Assembly (NCBI GenBank): GCA_039583875.1
Contig: CM077162.1
Span: 52,541,675-52,605,674, forward strand
Direction of reading: 5' to 3'
Source of the DNA: Platanthera guangdongensis
Taxonomy: Eukaryota; Streptophyta; Magnoliopsida; Asparagales; Orchidaceae
Length of the DNA: 64,000 bases
Shown here: positions 53,715 through 63,795 of the stretch, one piece after another
Position numbering within the stretch: the stretch's first letter is position 1
Layout: every line of letters begins with the position of its first letter
Notes under the pieces: model-generated
Database searches by the model: none
Seen by the model: the letters and a program-made list of their open reading frames with translations, nothing else
Told to the model about the DNA's origin: nothing
Program-made: the position numbers and the translations under genes

Positions 53715-55610
53715 TGTTGAATTCTGTGAAGTGAAAGTGGGTGAATGGAAGGCTTGGGAAACCTATCCGCGCGGACTACGCGGACTGGGTTGGCGGACTG
53801 CTAGGTCGGCAGGGATGTTGCAGGCGGTTTGCTCTGTGGCGGCCTGGGCGGTCTGTTCGCGCGGACTGCGCGGACAGCAGCGGCGGTCTGACAGGCCAGT
53901 GTTTGCTCAGCAGGTGGTTGAACTCCCAGAAAGTAACCGGGCGGATAGGAATGTTATCCGCGGAGTCCGGCTTGAAGCGGACTGAAGAACTGGAGCTCGG
54001 CAGACCGGTTTGGCAGATGCCTTGGTCTTGCTCTAATGAAGCGGCAAGTGGCAGCCGTGGAGACCGCCGGTCAGCGCGGACAGGAACTGGAGGTCGCCCG
54101 GTATGGCGGGCTAGATCCAGTGTCCGCCAGTAAGTGCGGACTGGCCCTTGCGGCCAGTGGGCTGGACTTGGTGGGAATTGAACCAAGTCCAGGATGGCCC
54201 AGTCCGGGGAGATCGCGCAGTGGAGCGCGGGCTGGTTTCTCAGTCCGCCAAGCGTAGTAGAAGTGCAGTTGCCTTGTTTGCTAGCTTGGGAAATGCGGAC
54301 TGGAGAATTGCTTGTGCAGGAGCGTGCGGACTGGAGCCGGAGTCCGCTGAGTCCGGTTGAGCCTTGTGATGAGGTTATGGACTCAGGGAAGCGGACTGGA
54401 GTTCGCTGTATACGCGGACTGGGGTCTGCTGTTAGCGGACTGGATTGGCGTGTCCGCTAAGTCCGGAGGTGCCTTGGAGTTGAGGTAATGGACTTGGGAT
54501 ATGCGGACGATAGCCGGGTATCCGCTGAGTCCGGCAGGTGCCTTGATGGCGCGGTTGCGGGCTCGGGTTTTGCGGGCTGATGCCTTGTCCGCAGAATGGC
54601 GGATACGGCTGTTGTGGAGTCCGGCAGTGGTGGTCCTGGCTTGGTCTCTGGCGGCAAGGCGGGCTGGATATTGGAGTCCGGCCTTGGAGAAGCTAGAGCG
54701 GACTGGCTATCTGCACAGGAGCGGCGGACTGGATTGTGTGTCCGCGGGCTGGCGGACACACTATGTTCTTGCTGCGGGTTGTGGCGGTTATCCTATCGGG
54801 AAGGGCGGTGACCATACTCATCGTCGTGCCTATAAATAGGACCCATGTCACATCAGGAATAGAGAACCAGAGGAACCTGGACCGAAGTAAGTGAACAGTA
54901 ATTGAGCTCGCGTAAGTTGCTGCGGTCTGGACTTTGTGTCCGCGCGGATAGAGAGTTGACCCGGTTGTGCTGTGCAGGTTGTGCGGATAGCGCTGGAAAG
55001 CCAGGAGTTGGCTCTGATTGCGGTCAGGGACAGTGCGGACTCTGCGGTTAAGCAACAGGCGGTAAACAGCAGGTCGCGGATAGCGGTCAGGCGGTCTTCT
55101 CTTTGGCGACTTGGTTCGGGGTTCAGGAAGTCGCCGGTTTCTGGCGGACTGTTCCATTCGGTGGCGCAGCTTGTGCGGTCTGGCGGCGTGCAGACCGGCG
55201 GTGAAGAGCTAAGCATTGGAGTAAGGGTGAGTCCGCGCGGCTTGGGTTGCGGTCTGGCGACCTGGCGGACTGAGCGGACTCCACAGCAGTAGGTCGGCGG
55301 CTTGATTGTTTGAGTCCGCGCGGCTTGTTTTTTGTCCTTGTCTTTGTAACTGTCTCTGCTCTCCCGGTGTTGGGTTTTGGTGAAGCATGTCTCGCCATGT
55401 ATGTCTCGCATTGTAAAGAAGTTTGCTCTTGATCAATAAAGAAGCTTGTGCTGCATGTGTTGCTGGTTGTTACTGCTTTGTTGAGATAACCACTGTTAAC
55501 TCCACGATCCGGGAAAACTTTCAACATATAAGTGGGTGTATTCTCCTTCGGTTTGTTGAGTTTTCAGCAGGGTATCCAAGGGGGCGTCTGCGGTTTGTTG
55601 AATTTTAACA
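53715..55610 (+). repeat. 3' LTR of copy A (1896 bp)
   Basis: TGTTGAATTCTGTGAAG to TTGAATTTTAACA. Dense GCGGAC/GTCCGC and CCGCGCGGACT words throughout the first 1.3 kb. Confidence 0.94.
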
Positions 55611-55620
55611 AGGTTGATGA

Positions 55621-55653
55621 ACACACACACTGACCCACACACACACACACACG
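55621..55653. repeat. (CA)n-rich microsatellite
   Basis: Short imperfect CA run just outside copy A. Confidence 0.9.
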
Positions 55654-55756
55654 AGCGGGCGCAGGCAGGCGCACAGAGAGCATGAAATGAAGAACATAGT
55701 AGCAAATTTTGTATTTGTAATTAATGTCGTAGACCTCCATGTCCAACCAGTCCACT

Positions 55757-56134
55757 TTATCCACTGCTGTCTAGTTTGCCGCGGTACCTGGCGAACCACA
55801 AATATGGAGGTAGCTCCAAGGCGCAATACTCACAATCGCAACTTGTATAGTGTCGGGGACGACATTGATATGCAATCATGTAGTAATTTATAGGAACATG
55901 CTTCAAATATAATTGACATCTTCGTTCGCATTGATCGTCGCCGCGACACTGCATGTGTACGTAAAATTGAATGCAGTCATGATCATACGCCATCACTTCA
56001 AACCATTCTGAAACATAAACAGACCACATGCATGACTAGTTATATATATATAACAATGGAAATATACCGGCTAATTATTAACTATGTTCATATGTAATTA
56101 AGACTTCATAATATACACATGCATGAACATTAGT

Positions 56135-56173
<39 letters not shown>

Positions 56174-56188
56174 AGGGAGGGAGGGAGG

Positions 56189-56239
<51 letters not shown>

Positions 56240-56329
56240 CGTGTCTGTGTGTGAGAGAGAGACACCTGGGCTTTGGAGAAGGATTAGGAGGACGACAAAC
56301 AATGTTGTTCGGGACAACTGCTCCGTCAT
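55757..56329 (-). CDS. Defensin-like (DEFL) secreted cysteine-rich peptide, two exons
   Basis: Exon 1 56266-56329, intron 56008-56265, exon 2 55757-56007; joined length 315 nt, 104 residues plus TAA. Exon 1 encodes MTEQLSRTTLFVVLLILLQS, a good signal peptide. The donor is CAG/GTGTCT, the acceptor TTATGTTTCAG/AATGG, and the intron is phase 1. Exon 2 holds eight Cys spaced C-x8-C-x5-C-x3-C-x17-C-x7-C-x-C-x2-C, the CxxxC ... CxC framework of plant CS-alpha-beta defensin-like peptides, with CRGDDQCERRC and CDCEYC as core. The signal-peptide exon plus single mature-peptide exon is the usual DEFL gene layout. A TATA box lies 75 bp upstream. The intron contains the (GA)n microsatellite. The secreted peptide may act in defence or cell signalling; the specific role cannot be told. 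Confidence 0.72.
56134..56237. repeat. (GA)n/(GGGA)n microsatellite in the DEFL intron
   Basis: About 104 bp of GA with an internal GGGA run. On the gene strand it is a long CT pyrimidine tract. Confidence 0.95.
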
Positions 56330-56403
56330 TAATTGCGAATGAGGGATATATGAAGGTAATGAAGCTACAATTGCATTGAAGATGAAAGAGGATGCATATG
56401 CTC

Positions 56404-56410
56404 ATTTATA
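56404..56410 (-). promoter_or_regulatory. TATA box of the DEFL gene
   Basis: TATAAAT on the minus strand in context AACTATAAATGAGC, 75 bp upstream of the ATG. The presumed promoter (about 56411-56729) is AT-rich and free of recognisable repeats. Confidence 0.65.
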
Positions 56411-56729
56411 GTTGAATTCGTAAGTAGAGCAAGGTTAATTTAGTCCTTGCTTGCCTCATTTACAATACTACACAAAGGACAAAGACTTTTCCATGATTAC
56501 ATTATTTAGCATTACTTCCATTTCCAAGAGTTTGCTGGGTCTTATTCCCCTGTCATATAGCATTTTTTTCTCTAGAATTTCATTATGTCTCTTTCTATCC
56601 AATTAATAACAATTCTTTTCTTCTTATTTTTTTCTTCTTATTTTTTCTTCCTATATTAATGAATGTGAAAATGCATGCCAAGTGTGCGTCAATGGGATGG
56701 TCTTCGAACCATTCCATGCTATGGTCTTC

Positions 56730-57283
56730 ATATTTTTGCTGTTGAGTGGGGGTCTCCCATTCATGTGAGTTTTCCGGGCCGCTCCCAGCCGGTCTGCAGT
56801 CCAGCGGCCCCATCCCGCTCTCCACAATCGCCCGCGGCCTAGTACATTTTTGGCACCCAGGACTCTAGTTAATCCGGCTGTGACGGGTTGTTGAAGTCAC
56901 CAAGGCATTGTCATCCGGCTTTGATCTCGTGACCTCCGTTGTAAGAGGGTTTTAAATCACCCTCTCACACCCATCCACATTGCAGCGCGGATGGGTGTGA
57001 GAGTTGCAGCGCGGATGGGTGTGAGAGTTGCAACACAGATGAGTGTGAGAGGGTGGTTTAAAACACTCGTACAAAGGAGGTCATGGGATCAAGGTCGGAT
57101 GGCAACGCCTGGGTGACCTCAACAACCCGCCACAGTCGTATTTAAGTCGGGTCCTGGGTTCGCCAAATTTGCTACGCCGTGGGAGGTTGTGGATAGCGGG
57201 TTGGGGCCAGTGGACTGCAATCCGGTTGGGGGCGGCCCGAGATACTCACATGTGTGTGCCGGCCCCCTTTCAACAAAAATCGA
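56730..57283. mobile_element. Fold-back element with ~250-bp imperfect inverted arms
   Basis: The left arm (about 56730-56985) and right arm (about 57012-57283) are reverse complements at roughly 75-80% by eye. Matching blocks include GGGCCGC-CCCA-CCGG, GCAGTCCA, GGGTTGTTGA-GTCAC and CCCTCTCACAC. Ends read ATTTTTG-TTGA--GGGGG on both sides. The centre is a short GTTGCAGCGCGGATGGGTGT-type tandem. No ORF for a transposase; a non-autonomous DNA element (MITE or fold-back) is likely. A clear TSD was not found. Confidence 0.72.
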
Positions 57284-57297
57284 TTTTTGTTGAAAGG
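57266..57297. repeat. 32-bp perfect palindrome at the fold-back end
   Basis: Centred between 57281 and 57282 on TCGA. The half-site TTTTTGTTGAAAGG equals the fold-back terminus, and a third half-site follows in direct orientation at 57301-57319, so it looks like two element ends head to head. Confidence 0.9.
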
Positions 57298-57322
57298 CGG
57301 TTTTTTGTTGAAAGGGGCCTGC

Positions 57323-58368
57323 TGTAACACCCCAGTTTTCTAGAACTTGAGGCTCAGGGAGCTACTGCGCGGCGGTAGGAAGCTATCGCCCGGCTGTAGC
57401 CTTCTTTCGTCGAGAGCGTCGAGTGCATCAAGAGCGTCAAGTGGTAGCGCACAACGTTAGTTAGGTACCGCTCAGCGGTATCACCTTTTCGTCGAGACGA
57501 ATCTCGAGACGAAAAGCGTTGAGTCTAAGGCGTTGAGAGGTTGTCATGCGACGGTATTGCTAATGCTAGCGGTAGCGGGGCGTTCTGCAGAGTTAGGAGG
57601 CTCTGTGAACTATCGAGGCACGGTAGGTAGCTACCGCTCGTCAGTATTTGACAAAAGTAGTTTCGTAAATGGTGGTGAGATTAGGCCATCCGGTCTTCTT
57701 AAAAATCGATCCTTTGACCCAGAATCGTCCGTCCTTGACACTTAAGTGTGGTTGAAGGGTTCATCTTCCTTATTTGTTCTCATACTTTAGGGTTTTGAGG
57801 GAGAGTTTGGAGGAGGTAGAAGAAGAGCACCTTCCGCCATTGAAGAAGCTTCAGAGCTCCGTTCATCGATCCGAGGACAGATCCGTGGATAGGACATGAA
57901 GGAGCACACTTTCATCCGTGCAAACAAAGATCTACATGGATAGGAAGAAGAGTCGTATGGTAATGACATTTCTACTCTTAGTTTTTAGGTTGCGTGCATG
58001 ACATCCGTTTCATTTTTGCTTTCTTTCAAACATTTAGGCACCAGATCTCTCAAATGAGAGTGGTACGGGTTGCCATGGTTTAAGAGAAGCCATCGCGTCG
58101 ATTGAGTCCGTCCCCGGCATGTTGTTGCATTAAAAATCCGCTCTGTTAATGGATTATGCATTATGAGTGAAGCCGTAATAGCGACAGTTTGTCCGATGAG
58201 TTGATGTTGTATGACGAGCACTAAGGATTTTATCAGAAATCCGAATTGCGGCGAAGACGCCGTTTGTGATGTTTGCCCTCTTTTTAATGTGAGAATGAAT
58301 GGTTTTTTAGGGCAGAATTGATAATGCTAATTGTAAAGGTTGGACTTGGTCTCTGAGGTTGGCTAGCT
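57323..58368 (+). repeat. LTR-like fragment starting TGTAACACCCC
   Basis: The start is a common Gypsy LTR terminus. The first 250 bp are rich in CGTCGAGA and GGTAGC words, including TCGTCGAGACGAATCTCGAGACGA-like inverted words. No matching second copy or TSD was found, and no gene is seen. Confidence 0.4.
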
Positions 58369-59894
58369 TGTAACATCCCCCACACTTCTAGGCCCCCTAA
58401 AATTAGTATTATGGATTGAGTGGTGCATGGAGGCCCTAGTGTGACCCTAACTCAGCTTGAACTTAGGGAAACTATTATGTGTACCCCCAATGTGCATATG
58501 TCAACCTAGGCCAATTCACACTCACATTGAACTCACCACCTCAAGGTAGCTCACTAACACTTCCCTGATCCTAAGAGAGAGGCAACTGAGCGATGGACTC
58601 AAGGCTAGGTCAATCTAGTCGGCTGATTTGACCAAAGTCAACCTCAGGTCAATATAGGTCAAACCTTCCCCTAAGAGGTCTTGTTGGTCTCAAAACCTAA
58701 AGTTGACTCCACCCCCAGCCTTGCAATGTCATTAGGGGCAAAGTGGACCCAAAAGCCCCATCATGGGGTCACCAAGTTGATCAATTTGGCCAAAGTCAAA
58801 CTTGGCCCTATTTAGGCCAAAATCACGTTATTTGGTAAAGTGAGCCCAATTGGGGCATCACCATGACCCAATCATCATTGGGTGGTATCAAGGGACTCAA
58901 GACACACCACTTGGACCAGTCAACACATCAAGTTGACCAAAGTCAACCCTAAGGTCAACCATGGTCAAATTAACTCCTAAAGGCTAAATGAGTGCCCAAG
59001 CCAATTCAAGTGGGCTAAGGCCTTGCCCAAGGCCCAAACAAAGGCACATTAAGTTTATTAAATTTATTTAATCTGAATTAGGTGAGTTTAACGGGGGTTT
59101 AATGAGGGTAATTAAGGGAAAAGTTTCATTTGGAGGAGGCGAATAATTGGAGGAGGCCAAGTGACACTCCCTTCTTCTTGTCCTACCCCTCCTTTCATCT
59201 CCCCTGATGAAGAGAAGAAGTTTCTAGCAGTTCAAGGTCATCCACGATCAAGGAGGGCCATTATTGTCCATGGCCTACCACCTATCATTCATGGATCTCC
59301 TATATAGAGGCCCCCAAAGCTCAATTAGACCTTTTCATCACCTTCAGAAGCCCTCGAGCATTTGAAATCGACTCTTGGATCAAAGCCTTTGGTGGAGAAT
59401 CGAGATCGGGAGAGGTTCACCAGATAACGCCCAAAACCATAGCCACCCGCCGGAGTAGCCGCCACCAAACCTTGAATCGGTCATACTTCTACTCCTCTCG
59501 CTTGCGCTATCTTCCTAGACTAATAGGAATTTAATTCGGGCTCAATCGAGCCGAATCAATTTTTAATTTCCATGGAAAATCAAGTTTTGGGCTTCCCCTC
59601 GAGATTGCCGGAAAACAACCCTCCGGCGGAAGAGTATCCACCTGGCGATATCCCCGAACTTAATGGAGGTGGTGGTGGTGGTGGATGCCGTAAGGGAGGG
59701 GGCTATATCGCCGACAAATGGCTCTGGAAATGGATCCACGTTGGGCAATTCTTGGCCTTGGGCTTGAGGTTGAAGATGAAATCATCACCGTTGATGATTT
59801 GATAATATTATTTGATATATAATTTAGTGTATTAATTATCCTTTACTGTGCACCTTTTAAATCAGAAAAATTAGGATCCTATAAGCTAAATAAT
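58369..59894 (+). repeat. LTR-like fragment starting TGTAACATCCCC
   Basis: The start resembles the LTR fragment ending at 25003 (shared TGTAACATC and CTAGGCCCC). Many AAAGTCAAC/GGTCAA words. A TATA-like CCTATATAGAGG lies near 59298. A 76-codon Gly-rich frame (59572-59802, MENQVLGFPSRLPENN) has no recognised family and may be chance. It is cut at 59895 by the Copia copy B. Confidence 0.42.
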
Positions 59895-61507
59895 TGTTGA
59901 ATTTTCCGGATCTTGGAATGAGCAGGGGTTATCTCAACTAACAAGTTAGACACATGCAGCAACAAGAGTATTTATTGATAATAACAGTTATCTTACAAGG
60001 CGAGACACACATGGCAAGACATGTTTCGCCAAAATAACTAATGGGCAAACATAACAAAATTACAAGGCAAATAGACCGCGCAGACTGAACAAGTAGTCGC
60101 TGGTCCTACTACTACACTATGGAGTCCGCACAGACCGCCAGGTTGCCAGACGCAAACGAAGCCGCACGGACTGCCCATTATTCCAATGCTGAGCTCTAGC
60201 CGCCGATCTGCAAGCCGCCTAATCGCGAGGTCGCCTAGCCGCCAGACAACACAAGCTGCTGATGTCGAACTGAACAGGCCGCCTGAAGCAGACGACTTAT
60301 TGAACTGGGAAACTAGTTGCCAAAGAGAAGACCACTTGGTCGCTGTCTGCGACCTACTTTTTACCACCTGTTGCTAACCGTAGAGACCCCGCTATCTCTT
60401 ACCGTAATCAGAGGCAAGTTCTTGCTTTCCAAGCGCTATCCGCACAACATGCACAGCACAAACCGGTCAACTCCTTTATCCCACGCGAATACCAAAATCC
60501 AGTCCGCAACAACTATTCAAGAGTTCACTTACTGTTTATTCGCCCATATTCCTAATGTGACATGGGTCCTATTTATAGGCACGATGGGGAGTATGGTCAC
60601 CGCCCTAGCCGATAGGATCACCACCTCATCCAGTAGCAAGAACAGGTATATCGGCAAACCGCAGATAGACTTACTGTCCGTCACGACCAATGCAGGATAG
60701 CCAGCCCGCCTATGCTACACTAAGTCCGGACAGTATGTCAGTCCGCCTTGTCGCCAAAGGCCAAGCCAGGACCAATGCCCGCCGAACTTTGCAGCAACAC
60801 CTTGTCTTCGTATCTATGAACACTGCTCCAGTCCGCATACAACCAGCTCGCAACCACGCTACCAAGACAGCTGCCAGACTCAGCGGACACACCATTAGTC
60901 CGCACGCCTTGCAGACGCAACTCCAGTCCGCATTCCCCAAGCTCGCAACCAAGGCACACGGTACTGCTGCCGAGCTTGGCGGCCTGAGAAACAGTCTGCA
61001 CTTAACTGTGCGATCTCCCCGAACTGAGCCAAACCTGGACTTGGTTTAGAACCAGCCAAGTCCACTCCACCACCCACAATGGCCGGTCCGCACTTACTGG
61101 CGGACACTGGATCCAGTCTGCCAATCACAGCGAACACCAACACCTGTCCGCAATAATTGGAGACCTCCGCAGCTTCTGCTTGCCCTTCACCAGAGCTAGG
61201 CCAAGGTATTTGCCAAGCCGGTCTGCCGAGCTCCAGTTTAGTCCGCTCCTTGCCGGACTCTGCGGATAAAAAATCTATCTGCATGGTTACCTTCTGGGAA
61301 CAAACTGCGTTCTGAGCACAAGCCGGCCTAGTTGGCCGCCACCTCTTTTCTCATTGTCCGCACATACAGACCGCCCAGGCCGCCAAGGAACAAGCCGCCT
61401 GCAACAGCTTTGTCTACCTGGCTATCTGCCAGTCCTATCTGCATAGTCTGCGCGGACAGGTCGCCTAGGTTGCCCAATCACCCACTTTCACTTCACCATT
61501 TCCAACG
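59895..61507 (-). repeat. 3' LTR of copy B
   Basis: 1613 bp, TGTTGAATTTTCCGG at the left edge, matched by 63796-64000 over the visible part. GTCCGC/GCGGAC words as in the other two related Copias. Confidence 0.92.
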
Positions 61508-62830
61508 CCCCCCCCCCATGAAGTTAGAAGTGGTGAGAAACCCCAGCAGCTCCCGTAACCTTGCACCTGGTCCACCTGATAGCGCCATCGAGAAGATGTC
61601 TGAGACATGGACCTCGCCCCACCTATCCTGGACTATAAGGGATCCCTCCAGTATCTCCAAAAGGAGCCATGCTTCCGTCTGCCTTCTTATTCAGCTTCGA
61701 CCTCTATTTGTACGTCATAGGAGTATCACTAATGACCTTGGGCAAAAGGGTCCAAGCCTCGACACCTCTGAGAGTAGTCACCTCCTTAGCCTTGGCGTCA
61801 TCCACCTCCTTGACTCTAGTAGTGTCATCACAGCTAGAAGGTACTTGCTCGACCCGAGGGCCTGCAAGGAAACATGAGGCCAAGCTAATTGCGTTTCCTC
61901 CGCAATATCGAGTTGGTGGGTTGATAATCCTCTTCAACCTCCAAATACCCTGATCACAACTAACCACCTTCGTCGCTCCTTCCGAACAAACTCCCTTCCT
62001 GGGCAAAACCAAAATAATGCTCCCCTTGCTTCCTAAACAAGAAGCCACAACACTGGAAACAGAAGCACCCGGAGCAACGCTCCCCCTGCTACCTGAACCA
62101 AAAGACTCCTCTCTTGAACAAGAACTGCTTGGAACATCACTCCCCTTGCTACCTGAACAAGAAGCACCTGGATCATCACACCCCCTGCTTCCTGACCCAG
62201 ACGCCTCCGCCCTGGAGCTAGAATAACATAGAGCTCCTGGTGACACAGGCATCTCCAACTGAACCTTAGCAGCAACCTCCTTCAGCCCACCAATTGACCT
62301 CCTCTCCTCTAGCTCCACATATGAGCTACCCCAATACAACATCAGCTCATCGAAGACAACGTCTCTGGACACGATGAACCTCTTCATCAAAGGATCCACA
62401 CACCTCCATCTCCTCATCTACCATCATACCCAATAAAGACTAGCTTCATCTTGAGAGCATCCAGAGCGTGTACGTAGCAGGTAGAACCGAACACCCGTAG
62501 GTGCTTCACACTGGTCTTCACTCTGAACATCAACTCAACTGGAGTCTTCACATTGATCGGACTAAGAGGCATCTGATTGATGACAGGTGCCGCACAGGAC
62601 ATCCCTTCGACCCAAAAAGCCTTAGGAATGCCTTTGCACTGAAACACCGAACTGCAACACCACTTTGCTGTGAAGTATGTCCACGAGAGAGCTACCATTG
62701 GATCCCATGCTTCCTGCAAAAGTTCGAGAACACGGTTGAGGCAAACTCTCATCAATTTCCTATCCTGAACTTCTTGATCAGCAGGCCAATCTGACCGTCC
62801 ACAAGCTTCTTGAACTCCACAAACAAGCAT
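61508..62830 (-). pseudogene. Copy B integrase C-terminal part, linker and RNase H tail
   Basis: Reads GIPKAFWVEGMSCAAPVINQ, HLRVFGSTCYVHALDALKMK, RRWRCVDPLMKRFIVSRDVV, a Ser/Gly linker (GSDVPSSSCSREESFGSG) and LKRIINPPTRYCGGN. The pre-RT block then reaches SDTPMTYK. After the same KKADGSMAPF junction seen in copy A comes the RNase H tail (LEGSLIVQD, RLRELLGF). RT is absent. The frame is broken in at least three places. Confidence 0.85.
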
Positions 62831-62862
62831 AACATGTTCGACTTCTCCTTCATGAAGTATAC

Positions 62863-63715
62863 CTATGTATACCTCGTATAGTTATCAACCAAAATCAGCA
62901 TGTACCTGCTGCCTCCAAGACTGGCAGTGACGGTCGGCCCAACCAGATCACAATGAACAACCTCCAAAGGTGCTTTGCATTTGGACCGCGCCTTATCAAC
63001 CGTAAAGAGATAATCTTCACCGTGCTGACATCCCGCAAATGCTTGACCGTCACCGTAGGATGACAATCTAGGCAAACCTCTCACAAGTCTCCTTACTGCC
63101 ATTGCTTTCAGCTTGTCCATCCCCACATGCCCCAGTTTTTCATGCCGGATAGCTGCACTATCACTGGACTTCATCCAATCAACACCAGAACTTGTTGATG
63201 ACCCAACCAATTTCTTCTCCTTACTCCTAGTATGAGCAACATTCCCCGAGTGCAAGACAATCTTACACTCCTTCCTGAGGTGATCATACTGCTTGCAACT
63301 ATAGCACCTTGGTCCTTCCTTTCTCTTCCCATCACGCCTACGAGAAACACTCCTCTCTTGTTGATATGAAGTAGAAGGACTAACCTCAGCAGCCACCTTC
63401 ATCTCCTCCTTGAACAACCCAACAAGGGAAGTTCAAACCTCCGCAGCTGACCGACATTCGCTGATGTGGTCCAAAAGCTCTGATGACATCATCTTCTTGA
63501 GAATATACTCCACTCTCGCATTTGTCTCCTTCCAAGCTCCCATCACTTCAACATTTCCAGTAGTAACTTATAGCATTTCTGCTCCGCACACCACCTCCCA
63601 AAGGTCCTCTTAAAGAAAATATCTCTCCATACAAGACTTCCACTTCTTAAAGTTAGTCTGTGTTAGGAGTTCAATATCAAGACCTCTTGCAAATCCTGCT
63701 TCAATGGCTCTAACA
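62863..63715 (-). pseudogene. Copy B gag and integrase N-terminal part, gag core and protease deleted
   Basis: Gag begins near 63715, where the ATG of copy A is ATT here, and carries stops up to 63417. The open part reads FKEEMKVAAEVSPSTSYQQE, knuckle CYSCKQYDHLRKEC, KLVGSSTSSGVDWMKSSDSA, then integrase IRHEKLGHVGMDKLKAM and VVHCDLVGPTVTASLGGSRY. The first catalytic Asp is kept. The second position is Gly (FRIGN) and the Glu position is Val (VAVRC). The gag and protease gaps are at the same places as in copy A. Confidence 0.85.
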
Positions 63716-63795
63716 CTGGTTCCCTCTTCACAAGAGCAACAACCACTTCTATTTGATCAATGTTTATCCACTCCAACCTCTAGCCTTTGATACTA

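Larger units (their letters stand above)
50873..55610 (+). mobile_element. Internally deleted, RT-less Copia, copy A
   Basis: 5' LTR remnant 50873-51384, primer site TGGTATCAGAGGG (51385-51397), coding 51471-53714, polypurine tract CAAGGGGGAG (53705-53714), full 3' LTR 53715-55610. The coding part has a shortened gag, a zinc knuckle, no protease active site, integrase, a Gly/Ser linker, then jumps straight to the last ~50 codons of RNase H. The shared 512 bp of LTR differ at only about four places, so it inserted recently. The 3' flank is AGGTT; AGGTT also occurs at 50858-50862, 10 bp left of the truncated LTR. Confidence 0.9.

Noticed and set aside
55621..55653. CA repeat as an LTR-associated terminator
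   Set aside because: Outside the LTR end at 55610; a plain microsatellite.
56130..56405. 91-codon ORF with long Leu-Ser repeats on the minus strand
   Set aside because: Its repeat part is the (GA)n tract in the DEFL intron, and its ATG overlaps the TATA box, upstream of any expected transcription start.
59572..59802. 76-codon Gly-rich ORF as a host gene
   Set aside because: No family recognised, Gly run from a GGT microsatellite, lies inside an LTR-like block; kept only as a note there.
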